This document shows, piece by piece, positions 22,561 to 32,172 of a stretch of 64,000 nucleotides of DNA (its first letter is position 1; each line of letters begins with the position of its first letter). Under the pieces are notes generated by a model, which was not told the DNA's origin, ran no database searches, and was given only the letters and a program-made list of their open reading frames with translations. A program made the position numbers and the translations under genes. The DNA is from Tillandsia leiboldiana (lineage: Eukaryota > Streptophyta > Magnoliopsida > Poales > Bromeliaceae): positions 35,727,345 to 35,791,344 of the forward strand of contig CM055068.1 in the NCBI GenBank assembly GCA_029204045.2, in the 5' to 3' direction.

Positions 22561-22831
22561 GCCCCGCGCGCGGCGGGGCGCGACGGCGCCGCCCCTCCTC
22601 CCTCCTCGTGACCAACAAAACGAAAGGAACAAGATTACCCGAACGAAAACGCACCCCGACTCACCTCCATGCGCGAAAGAGGAGGAAGGAGAGGGATCGT
22701 CCGCTTGCCTCCACCGGTCCACCCTCGCCCGAGTGCTTGGTTACTCCTTTCCGGCGGCTACGATGGGAGAAGTAAAAGAAAAGAGGCGGCCACAAAAACA
22801 AAAGGAACCCTAATTCTCTTTCCTATCCGGC

Positions 22832-22841
22832 TATATATATA
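22832..22841 (-). promoter_or_regulatory. TATA box of LTR A
   Basis: Run of alternating TA (minus strand GTATATATATAG) about 280 bases into the LTR, the expected place for a U3 promoter. The right-hand copy (near 52233) is identical, while the left 5' LTR (near 37832) has TATATTATAC, probably a consensus error. Confidence 0.6.
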
Positions 22842-23152
22842 CTAAAAAGTTAGGGTTTACCTTAAAAGATGTGCGGGTTGCCAACACGGATCCCGAGACG
22901 CCTAAGGGGACCCTAACTTTGAGAATTAATTCTGGTCAGACCGGAAGTCGGAAATTGAAACCGATCGCGCCCGCGCGCTCCGCTCCGCGAGCTCTACCGC
23001 CTAAAATTATCTGCGGGCCCCGACGGTCTATCCGAAAAAACACCAAAATGAGGCCCTCGGTCGGACATTACAAGAAGAGGGTGACCAGAAGGGTTAAGGA
23101 AAGACCCGGTCTTACACCACTTACCGCTAAAAACAAGTTTCGTCCCCGAAAC

Positions 23153-25900
23153 TTAAACTTCCCCAGCGGCGAACAGGTCCGGGTAGCACTCCCTCATCTT
23201 TGACTCGGGTTCCCAAGTTGCCTCACGCTCTTCCTGATTGCTCCAAAGCACCTTTACGTAGGGAATTGTCCGACTACGCAGCTTTTTGTCCTCCCGGGCT
23301 AGGATCCGTACCGGTACTTCCGCGAAACTTAAATCCTCTTTGAGCTCAATCGCAGAGACGTCAAGCACTCGCGATGGATCGGGGAGGTACTTCCGAAGCA
23401 TGGATACGTGGAACACATCATGAACTCGGTCAAGGTTCGGTGGTAGGGCGAGGCGGTAGGCTACCGGGCCGATGCGCTCCAGAATCTCAAACGGCCCCAC
23501 GTACCGCGGGCTCAACTTGCCTCTCAACCCAAACCGCTTTACCCCCTTTGACGGCGACACCCGCAACAACACGTGCTCTCCCACCAGGAATTCCAAGTCG
23601 CGTCGTCTCTGGTCTGCATAGCTCTTCTGCCGGCTCTGGGCGGTCGCCAATCGTCGCCTGATGAGGCGCACCTTTTCCTCAGTCTCAGCCACCAGGTCCG
23701 GCCCCAAAAACTTTCTCTCCCCCAGATCGTCCCAACAGATCGGGGATCTACAGCGTCTGCCGTACAATGCTTCGTACGGCGCCATCTGGATGCTCGCTTG
23801 GTAGCTGTTGTTATAAGCGAACTCTGCAAGGGGTAGGTAGCGCAACCATCCGTCTCCCAAATCCAGTACGCACGCTCGAAGCATGTCCTCGAGTATCTAA
23901 ATCACCCGCTCGGATTGCCCATCCGTCTGGGGGTGAAAGGCTGAGCTGAAGTGTAACTTGGTCCCCAAGGCTCGTTGTAGACTCTGCCAAAAGTTCGAAA
24001 CGAACCTTGTGTCTCTGTCCGAGGTAATCGTTGTCGGCACCCCATGTAGCCTCACAATCTCGCTGAGGTAGACTTGAGCCAGCCGGTCGCGTGTCCAGGT
24101 CGTGTGGATGGGTAGGAAATGAGCTGACTTCGTTAACCGATCCACGACAACCCAGATGGCGTCGTGTCCCTGCTGCGAACGTGGGAATCCGGTGACAAAG
24201 TCCATTGTGATTTGCTCCCATTTCCATTCGGGCACGGGTAGAGGTTGCAATTTCCCCGCCGGCCGTTGATGCTCGGCTTTCACCTGTTGGCAAATCAAGC
24301 AGTGAGCCACAAACAGCGTCACGTCTCCCTTCAATCTTGGCCACCAGAAGGTCTGTCGGATGTCCCGGTACATCTTGGTGCCTCCAGGGTGCGCCACGTA
24401 GGGGGCGCAATGTGCTTCAGTCAGGATTTCCTTCTTTAGGTCCGGCAGATCAGGCACGCAAATCCGCCCTCGGAACCGAAGGGTGCCGTCTGTTCCCACT
24501 GCAAAGTCTCCTTTCTGCTCCGGTGAAATCTTATCTCGTTCCAGCTGCAGCTGTGGATCCGCACCTTGGCCTTCTCGAATCCTCTCCAATAGGGTCGGCG
24601 CGACCGTTAAGGACAAAAGCCGTTCGACCGTCCCTACTGGTACCACCTCCAATCTCAGTCGTGAGAACTCCGCGATCAAGTCATTCTGCTGCGTGATCGT
24701 GCCCGCCGAAGTTCCTTCTGCTTGTCCCTTCATGCTTAGTGCATCGGCTACCACATTTGCTTTCCCCGGGTGGTACTGGATGGTTAAGTCGTAATCCTTC
24801 AGTAGCTCCAACCACCTCCTCTGCCGTAGGTTAAGCTCATTCTGGGTGAAAAGGTACTTAAGGCTTTGGTGGTCCGAGAACACGTTGCAATGCACACCGT
24901 AGAGATAGTGCCTCCACAGTTTCAGAACGAAGACTACTGCGGCAAGCTCCAGGTCATGGATCGGGTAGTTCTGTTCGTAATCCTTGAGTTGCCTTGAGGC
25001 ATAGGCTATGACTCTTCCTTGCTGCATTAGTACTCCTCCCAGTCCGATTCGCGATGCATCGCAGTAGACTTCGTAGTCTTCCCCGGGGGTTGGTAGGGCA
25101 AGCACCGGCGCTCTTGTTAACCGTTTCTTAAGTTCTTCGAAATTCTCTTGGCATTGGGCCGTCCAAATGAACTTTACTCCTTTCCGGGTTAGGCGGTTTA
25201 GAGGGGTCGCAATCTTCGAGAAACCCTCCACGAAACGCCGGTAGTACCCTGCAAGGCCCAGGAAGCTGCGCACCTCTGTCACCGTGGTCGGCTGGGGCCA
25301 GTCGGTCACCGACTCCACCTTCTTGGGATCCACTGCGACTCCCGCTACTGAAATGATATGCCCCAGAAATCCCACCTCGCGAAGCCAAAACTCGCATTTC
25401 TTAAGTTTTGCGAAAAGCTCCTGCTCCCTAAGAGTCTGTAGAACAATTCGTAGGTGCTCCTCGTGCTTCTCATCGGTGGTGGGGTAAATTAGGATGTCGT
25501 CGATGAAGACCACTACGAACTGATCCAGGAAGGGTCTGAAAACTTGGTTCATCATGTCCATGAACACTGCTGGGGCATTGGTAAGCCCGAATGGCATTAC
25601 TGTGAACTCGTAATGGCCATACCGAGTCCGGAACGCCGTCTTCGGAATATCCTCGTCTCGAACTCTGAGCTGGTGGTAGCCCGACTGCAGGTCAATCTTC
25701 GAGAAGACAGTTGCACCCCGCAGCTGGTCAAAGAGGTCATCAATCCTAGGTAGGGGATACTTGTTTTTCACTGTGACCTTGTTGATTTCCCGGTAGTCGA
25801 TGCACAACCGCAAGCTCCCGTCTTTCTTTCGTACAAAGAGTACAGGTGCGCCCCAAGGGGACACACTCGGTCTGATAAACCCCCTGTCCAGAAGGTCCTC
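23153..25900 (-). pseudogene. pol: Gypsy A pol: RT, RNase H, integrase, chromodomain
   Basis: Polyprotein part that copies and integrates the element. The RT follows directly from the X3 junction, with FSKIDLQSGYHQLRV, VMPFGLTNAP and the catalytic VVFIDDILIY. RNase H starts near YEVYCDASRIGLGGVL and includes SDHQSLKYL. Integrase has an H-H-C-C finger (HCLICQQVKAEHQ part), DFVTGFP, TSDRDTRF and the Glu in QTDGQSERVI. A TAG at 23897-23899 follows ERVI where Gln is expected, and the frame then continues. The C-terminal region has SPRYVGPFEILERIG and a chromodomain (VKVLWSNQEEREATWEPES). The frame is otherwise open. The N-terminal side (protease, gag) is separated by X3. Confidence 0.9.
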
Positions 25901-26229
25901 TGTTACGGCATTTTGGTGTTGGCATATTTCGTGAGTCATGTCAGTGAGTTGAGTCGGAGTCTTAAAGGGATCAAATTGTCAATCAGCAATCAAAGACTTA
26001 GAGAAGATTCAACAAGAGCTCAAGTTGACACTCAGTGTCTTGAGTCTTGAAGATTGAAGTTGAAGAATTGTGGATCAGTTACATCAATCTCAAGAAGAAA
26101 GTATTCAAGAGGATCAGGTATGTTTAACTAAATAATTGTGGTGATCCGAATACTTTCTTATAGTGTAGAAACACTTGGATGAACTTTTAATTGCATAATA
26201 ATCAAAAACTGGTGTTCGGACTTGTTCAG

Positions 26230-26452
26230 GATCCGGATCAGAGCCAACGATCCGGATCCCGAAGGTTGTTGCTTCATACAAGACTTCGATCCGGATCCTT
26301 GCAATTTCCGATCCGGATCCCGAATGTTAAGTTTTCTGATTTGTATGAACGATCCGGATCAGGCAATGCGATCCGGATCCCGAACCCTTGGTTTTTCTGG
26401 AATCGTCTATCTCGTTACGACGATCCGGATCGCAGTAAATCCGATCCGGATC
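26230..26452 (+). promoter_or_regulatory. Eight GATCCGGATC palindromes upstream of TATA
   Basis: Eight perfect copies of the 10-bp palindrome GATCCGGATC in 223 bp, with several followed by CCGAA or CCCGA. The last lies 67 bp before the TATA box. The copia Y LTR has the same number at 41708-41928 (some with one mismatch). Palindromes in this LTR region are known in maize Sireviruses. A role as enhancer or silencing target is inference. Confidence 0.8.
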
Positions 26453-26518
26453 GCCGTCCTGAAAATTTCCAGATAAGGTATGTTTTTGATTCTTATCTCT
26501 TTCCAAAGGTTTCTAAAC

Positions 26519-26526
26519 TATAAATA
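26519..26526 (+). promoter_or_regulatory. TATA box of X3 5' LTR
   Basis: TATAAATA in CTATAAATAGAC context, 618 bases into the LTR. The identical site in the 3' LTR is at 31416-31423, and matching sites lie in the X1, X2 and Y LTRs. Transcription should start about 30 bases downstream, placing the hairpin array in the RNA. Confidence 0.75.
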
Positions 26527-26777
26527 GACATTTAGGGTTTCTCAAAAACGTGGGTGCTACGGCCGATCTTTTTATAAAACATTTGAGAGCAACCCTAGAG
26601 GCTAGGTTTTCATTGTTCTTCTTAATAGCCTCTCTTAGGTCAATTCGACGGTTCTTCCAAGATCTATCTTTTGTCGAATTGATCTAATCTTTGCTTAGAG
26701 ATTTCTTCTACGGTTCCTCAATGAGAATCTAAGCAAAGGATCACCATCGAAGTCAATATTCTTATCGACTGAGTTTG

Positions 26778-26862
26778 CGTCGTGGATTCGACGTGGCATG
26801 GTGGATTCGGTGTGCTAAAGGCGTTTCGTGGATTCGAAGCGTACGTTCGTGGATTCGAACGT
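26778..26862 (+). other. Four-hairpin array with loop TGGATT in X3 LTR
   Basis: Hairpins at 26778-26793 (CGTCG/CGACG), 26797-26812 (CATGG/CGGTG, weakened here; CATCG in the 3' LTR pairs fully with a U-G), 26822-26841 (CGTTTCG/CGAAGCG, one U-G) and 26843-26862 (ACGTTCG/CGAACGT). All loops are TGGATT. One unit present in X1 and X2 (CTCG stem) is absent. Confidence 0.72.
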
Positions 26863-27277
26863 GAGCAGTGGACGGGCAAAACGGTGGAGCGCGAGGTCCA
26901 AGAAATTGAAGGAGGGGTTAAATCCGTGGAGACGGTAATCACCTTGTTATTCTTCTTTTCTTAGGGATTGTTATTGCGTGGATATCCAACCGGTCAGCGC
27001 AAGGTCCGAAGAAGCTGAAGGAGGGGTTTGAGTCCGTGGAGTCGGTAATCACCTTGTTATTCTTCTATTCTTAGTGGATTGTTATTGCGTGTTGGTCCCG
27101 TGATTTTTCTCCTGGATTGGAGTTTCCACGTATATCTCGGTGTGCTGTTTTTATTTTCCGCATTGGTTTTTATTTTGCACTGAGATTGAGTTTTTAAGTA
27201 TTACACCTATTCACCCCCCCTCTAGTTGTTTGATAGTACCTATTTAGATCCTTGTGGATCCATAATAACTCTACAAT

Positions 27278-27289
27278 TGGTATCAGAGC
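27278..27289 (+). other. Primer binding site of X3
   Basis: TGGTATCAGAGC, matching initiator tRNA-Met, 2 bases after the LTR end. Confidence 0.92.
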
Positions 27290-27312
27290 GGGTTTTAGGT
27301 TTATCTATCTTG

Positions 27313-29270
27313 ATGGGTGAAAGTGGTAATATTTATAGACCTCCTCTTTTTGATGGGACTAATTATGCTTATTGGAAAGTGCGGATGAGAGCTTTTCTCA
27401 TCGCAATTGATGAGCGAGTATGGCAATCCGTGGAATGCGGTTGGGTGCATCCTGTTGAGGAAGTAGGAAATTCTACTACCCCAAAACCTCGCTCTAGATG
27501 GTCCAAAGAGGAATTTGAAAGATCTTCTTACAATGGGAAAGGTATGAACGCTTTATTTAATTCTCTTTCCTCGACTGAGTTCACAAGAATTTCCGCGTGT
27601 GAAACCGCGAAGGAAATTTGGGATATTCTCAAAATTACACATGAGGGTACTAATCTTGTAAAAATTCAAAAGCTCCAGATGCTTACAAGTCAATTTGACT
27701 CTATTCATATGGAAGGGCATGAATTGTTTACAGATTATTACACTAGACTTCAAGATGTAATAAATACATGTGCTAATTTAGGAGAAAAGATCCCGGAGTC
27801 GAAAATTGTAAGAAAGATACTTCGGACTCTTCCGGAACGGTTTAGGGCAAAGGTTACCGCCATTGAAACCGTTAGTCATCCGGATGAGATGAGTGTAGAG
27901 GAATTAGTAGGTGCTTTGCAAACTTATGAAATGACTTTTCCTACTAATCAAGTTTCTTCCAAGTCTTCTTCTAAGCTTACAGGTATTGCATTCAAATCAA
28001 CAAAGGAAGAAGATAGCGAATCAAGTTCCGACGATGAAATCTCTTTTGCCGATTTTGAAGAACAATTGGCGAGATCGTAAAGAAATTTCGTCGGAAATTT
28101 TGGAAGAATCGAACCGCTGGATCTTCATCCACGAAACCATCTAAAGGATCATCGGGTTCTAAATCCTCTTACCTCAAAGGCGTTGCAAAACCTTCTAAAG
28201 AAAAAGAAAAATATGATTTCGAAGGGGAAATCCAATGCTATCGATGCAAAGGCTACGGCCATTTTTCAACGGATTGTCCTTCTCCGAAATCATATAAAAA
28301 GAAGGCTTTGCAAGCGAGAACTTGGGACGATTCTACTTCTAATGAATCGACCTCAAGTAAAGAGGAAAAGATCGTTGCTTCTCATGCCTCTCATTTTCCC
28401 TCCTCTAATAATTGTTTATCATCTTTAGTCACTGACTCTACTCCTTTGATTTTGTATGAAACATCGACAACCGGCGGAGAGTCATCAAGTGAGGGGGAGT
28501 CGGACGAGGAAGAACTCGTTGAGGCATATCAACAACTTCTTGCGGAATCTAAGAAGATGGCCAAACATATCAAGAAGTTGAGAAAGCAACGACTTGAAAA
28601 TCAAGACGAGAATCATGCTTTAAAGATCAAACTTCATGATCTCGAGGAGGAACGAGAGTTTTTATTGGATAATAATAAAATCCTCCAAGAAAAGATAAAT
28701 CAATCGGAAACGGTCGTTAATTCCCATATTAACAAGATTGATTTTCTTGAAAAGCAGTTTGAGGAAATTCATGTCACCAATCAAGCATTGACCAAGCAAG
28801 TTCATCAACTTAAATCCGACATACAAAGGCTTTCAACCGGTTCCAAGAAACTAGATTGTATGTCCGGATTAGGTCAAACAAGCAAGGTTGGTTTGGGATT
28901 TAAAAAGAACCAAACTGTGAAGGCTTCAAGTTCCACAACTAAATTGAAAGGAAGAACTTGTCACCTATGTGGACTTGAAGGACATTTGGTGAAGGATTGC
29001 CCGAAAAAGAGAAAGAAAAATTCTTCGGCAACTTCATCTACGGAGCGAACTCAACGGAATCAAAAGACACATCAAGTCAAAGGAGTTCACTCAACCCACC
29101 AAAGGTCCGAGCCACATCATCAATCATACAAGTGGATCACTGCGAGGCAAAGACCTAAGGTGGATCAACAGTCAAAGCGGACAACCCCCGGCCACAACGA
29201 ATCAAGACAACCCAAAATCCAGCGATTTTGGATTCGGAAAGGTGATATCTTTCCTTGTCTTAAGTTCTAA
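27313..29270 (+). pseudogene. gag: Gag of copia X3, single frameshift
   Basis: Start at the ATG at 27313 (MGESGNIYRPPLFDGTNY); upstream codons run through the primer site. The N-terminal UBN2-type gag domain is intact to about residue 250. A one-base loss near 28066-28078, after EEQLAR, causes a stop at 28078-28080. The second frame (from 28083) holds the rest without stops: the CCHC knuckle (CYRCKGYGHFSTDC), acidic stretch, coiled coil, second knuckle (CHLCGLEGHLVKDC) and end IFPCLKF. Length and domain order equal X1 gag. Since the LTRs are nearly identical, the frameshift is young, or was already present in the RNA that was copied. Confidence 0.88.
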
Positions 29271-30797
29271 ATAGCTTATGACTGTATGTAATGCTTTGAT
29301 TGGTTTTCCCTTCATATCTTTCTTAATCTTTGCATTACATGTTTTTCAATGCTCTTCGTTTTTATATTAATTTTATATGGATTATCAACTTTACTCCATA
29401 ATCATAATCTTGAAGATACTTCATTATAGGAGTTTTTGATATTATAAGCATCAAATTTTAGAAATCATGTGTGATCTTTAGATGCTTAATCTATCTCGGT
29501 TGTGTGAATTCATTGTGATAAACATGAGACAACCGATAGACTAAAATTTGAGATTTAATTCTTTCACGTAAGAGATTGCATTCTTACAAGGGTAAATAAA
29601 TGAATTGTAAAAGATGTGGAAAGAGTTACATCCGAAAGGAGTGTGAAAACTACCACCACATGCTGGAAAGAGCTGCCACCCCGGTCGTCCGGTTTGTGTG
29701 TGAAGCTACCACATGTTATGGATGCTTGATAGTATTTTATGAGAAAATCTTTAGTTGAAGCATTTGGAGATTTATATGCAAAACTCTTATATTTTGAACA
29801 ATCTCCTGGTTGGTATAAGGTGGAATAGTTGAAAGATGCTCAAAGAGCCACCCTTAGGTATTTTAGTGCTTATCTCAAATTTGAAAGGGTAAAAATTCAG
29901 AATTGATGTCATTTGGAAATCTCCGTAAGTCATCTTTGTAAATCCGTTACATCTTGATAGAGTTTGGATCTCAAGATTATTTTTGATGACTTGTGTTTGA
30001 TGAATATAACATGAAAAACGGTTTATAATGTTTTACCTTTATTTTTCATGAGTTTGGAGTAAATCTTTTTAATTTCGTGAAATTAATTGGATTGAATGGC
30101 ATCTATGTGAATTCATTGTTGTTCAAAGCACTTAAATGGATTTCTTGATGGAATACAAATCGGTATTTGAAAAGATTCCAAAATCTGGATTTGTTTCAAG
30201 AAATTATTTGTTTTTTGCTTTCTGGTACAGGTACGCAATTTGCATTTCTATTATATACCGGAACTGAGCTTTTATCTCTCTTTCTCTATGAACTAATGCT
30301 GTTAGTGATTTCCTTTTGTCTAGTATGTTCACTGTTTGACAATTTGTGACAAAAAGGGGGAGAAGAGAAATAGGGGGAGACAGAGATGAGATCATCGAGA
30401 TAGGGGGAGAACGGAAAATGATGATCGTATCACAAAGGGGAAGAACATGGAGAACATGTTAGAGATGCTCAAGATAGGGGGAGACAAAGAAAAAACAAAA
30501 GAACCAAATGGAAGACGGATCAAATGTAGGATTCTAATTTCTAACGACTAACGTTTGATTTTGTTTGGAGTTTTGGTTTTGCAGGAATTACATCACTTTA
30601 AGACTCCAAGTCCTAAGTCATAGAGTATGTTCTAGGACTGTTTGGTTCAAATGTAATTTTGTATTTATTGGATCTTTCACGCAAAGAAAATTAATGTTTT
30701 GGTGATGACATTGAGTTTCGATTTTTTGGTTTAAGATGAGTGTTTTGAGCTTTTATGTATTTTTGGGTTTTGTCACGAAATTGCCAAAGGGGGAGAT
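29271..30797 (+). other. X3 3' untranslated region with multiple polypurine tracts
   Basis: No gene. GGGGGAGA-type tracts lie at 30350-30363, 30370-30380, 30400-30410, 30434-30444 (variant) and 30474-30484. The terminal tract AAAGGGGGAGA at 30786-30796 touches the 3' LTR. The terminal tract primes plus-strand DNA; the extra copies are a Sirevirus hallmark. The rest is AT-rich and shared with X1 and X2. Confidence 0.8.
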
Positions 30798-32172
30798 TGT
30801 TACGGCATTTTGGTGTTGGCATATTTCGTGAGTCATGTCAGTGAGTTGAGTCGGAGTCTTAAAGGGATCAAATTGTCAATCAGCAATCAAAGACTTAGAG
30901 AAGATTCAACAAGAGCTCAAGTTGACACTCAGTGTCTTGAGTCTTGAAGATTGAAGTTGAAGAATTGTGGATCAGTTACATCAATCTCAAGAAGAAAGTA
31001 TTCAAGAGGATCAGGTATGTTTAACTAAATAATTGTGGTGATCCGAATACTTTCTTATAGTGTAGAAACACTTGGATGAACTTTTAATTGCATAATAATC
31101 AAAAACTGGTGTTCGGACTTGTTCAGGATCCGGATCAGAGCCAACGATCCGGATCCCGAAGGTTGTTGCTTCATACAAGACTTCGATCCGGATCCTTGCA
31201 ATTTCCGATCCGGATCCCGAATGTTAAGTTTTCTGATTTGTATGAACGATCCGGATCAGGCAATGCGATCCGGATCCCGAACCCTTGGTTTTTCTGGAAT
31301 CGTCTATCTCGTTACGACGATCCGGATCGCAGTAAATCCGATCCGGATCGCCGTCCTGAAAATTTCCAGATAAGGTATGTTTTTGATTCTTATCTCTTTC
31401 CAAAGGTTTCTAAACTATAAATAGACATTTAGGGTTTCTCAAAAACGTGGGTGCTACGGCCGATCTTTTTATAAAACATTTGAGAGCAACCCTAGAGGCT
31501 AGGTTTTCATTGTTCTTCTTAATAGCCTCTCTTAGGTCAATTCGACGGTTCTTCCAAGATCTATCTTTTGTCGAATTGATCTAATCTTTGCTTAGAGATT
31601 TCTTCTACGGTTCCTCAATGAGAATCTAAGCAAAGGATCACCATCGAAGTCAATATTCTTATCGACTGAGTTTGCGTCGTGGATTCGACGTGGCATCGTG
31701 GATTCGGTGTGCTAAAGGCGTTTCGTGGATTCGAAGCGTACGTTCGTGGATTCGAACGTGAGCAGTGGACGGGCAAAACGGTGGAGCGCGAGGTCCAAGA
31801 AATTGAAGGAGGGGTTAAATCCGTGGAGACGGTAATCACCTTGTTATTCTTCTTTTCTTAGGGATTGTTATTGCGTGGATATCCAACCGGTCAGCGCAAG
31901 GTCCGAAGAAGCTGAAGGAGGGGTTTGAGTCCGTGGAGTCGGTAATCACCTTGTTATTCTTCTATTCTTAGTGGATTGTTATTGCGTGTTGGTCCCGTGG
32001 TTTTTCTCCTGGATTGGAGTTTCCACGTATATCTCGGTGTGCTGTTTTTATTTTCTGCATTGGTTTTTATTTTGCACTGAGATTGAGTTTTTAAGTATTA
32101 CACCTATTCACCCCCCCTCTAGTTGTTTGATAGTACCTATTTAGATCCTTGTGGATCCATAATAACTCTACA
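30798..32172 (+). mobile_element. 3' LTR of copia X3
   Basis: 1375 bp, ends TGTTACGG/CTACA, followed by TCCTC. TATA at 31416-31423 and hairpins at 31675-31759. Its last 1.28 kb reappears after the N gap at 45315-46594. Confidence 0.93.

Larger units (their letters stand above)
20873..23116 (-). mobile_element. 3' LTR of gypsy A (2244 bp)
   Basis: Minus-strand ends are TGTAAGACC and GGGGCGTGACA. In sense order it has a TATA box (22832-22841), a donor-like GAG/GTGAGT near 22672, four 94-bp GC-rich units (22185-22560), a predicted mini-exon (21538-21567), and a hairpin (20984-21032). It lacks the fold-back rearrangement and most of the array units of its 5' partner. Confidence 0.92.
25901..27275 (+). 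mobile_element. 5' LTR of copia X3
   Basis: In sense order: palindrome cluster (26230-26452), TATA box (26519-26526), hairpin array (26778-26862) and LTR end CTACA at 27275. It is almost identical to 30798-32172. Confidence 0.93.
25901..32172 (+). mobile_element. Copia X3: complete young gag-only element
   Basis: 6272-bp plus-strand element with two LTRs of exactly 1375 bp (25901-27275 and 30798-32172), ends TGTTACGG and CTACA, and target duplication TCCTC (25896-25900, 32173-32177). The inside (3.5 kb) has a primer site, gag and polypurine tracts only; no pol. I saw three differences between the LTRs (near 26800, 27112 and 27158), so it inserted recently and after gypsy A. It fits the gag-only terminal-repeat retrotransposon type (TR-GAG), here with Sirevirus hallmarks. 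Mobility would need proteins from another element. Confidence 0.93.

Noticed and set aside
22110..22813. Long Ala/Pro/Arg-rich open frames in several frames over the GC array
   Set aside because: They occur on both strands at once, consist of the 94-bp repeat, have no domain, and change with array length. GC-rich DNA lacks stop codons by composition.
27226..27312. Earlier start for X3 gag
   Set aside because: The codons translate the LTR end and primer binding site; the ATG at 27313 matches the start in X1 and Y.
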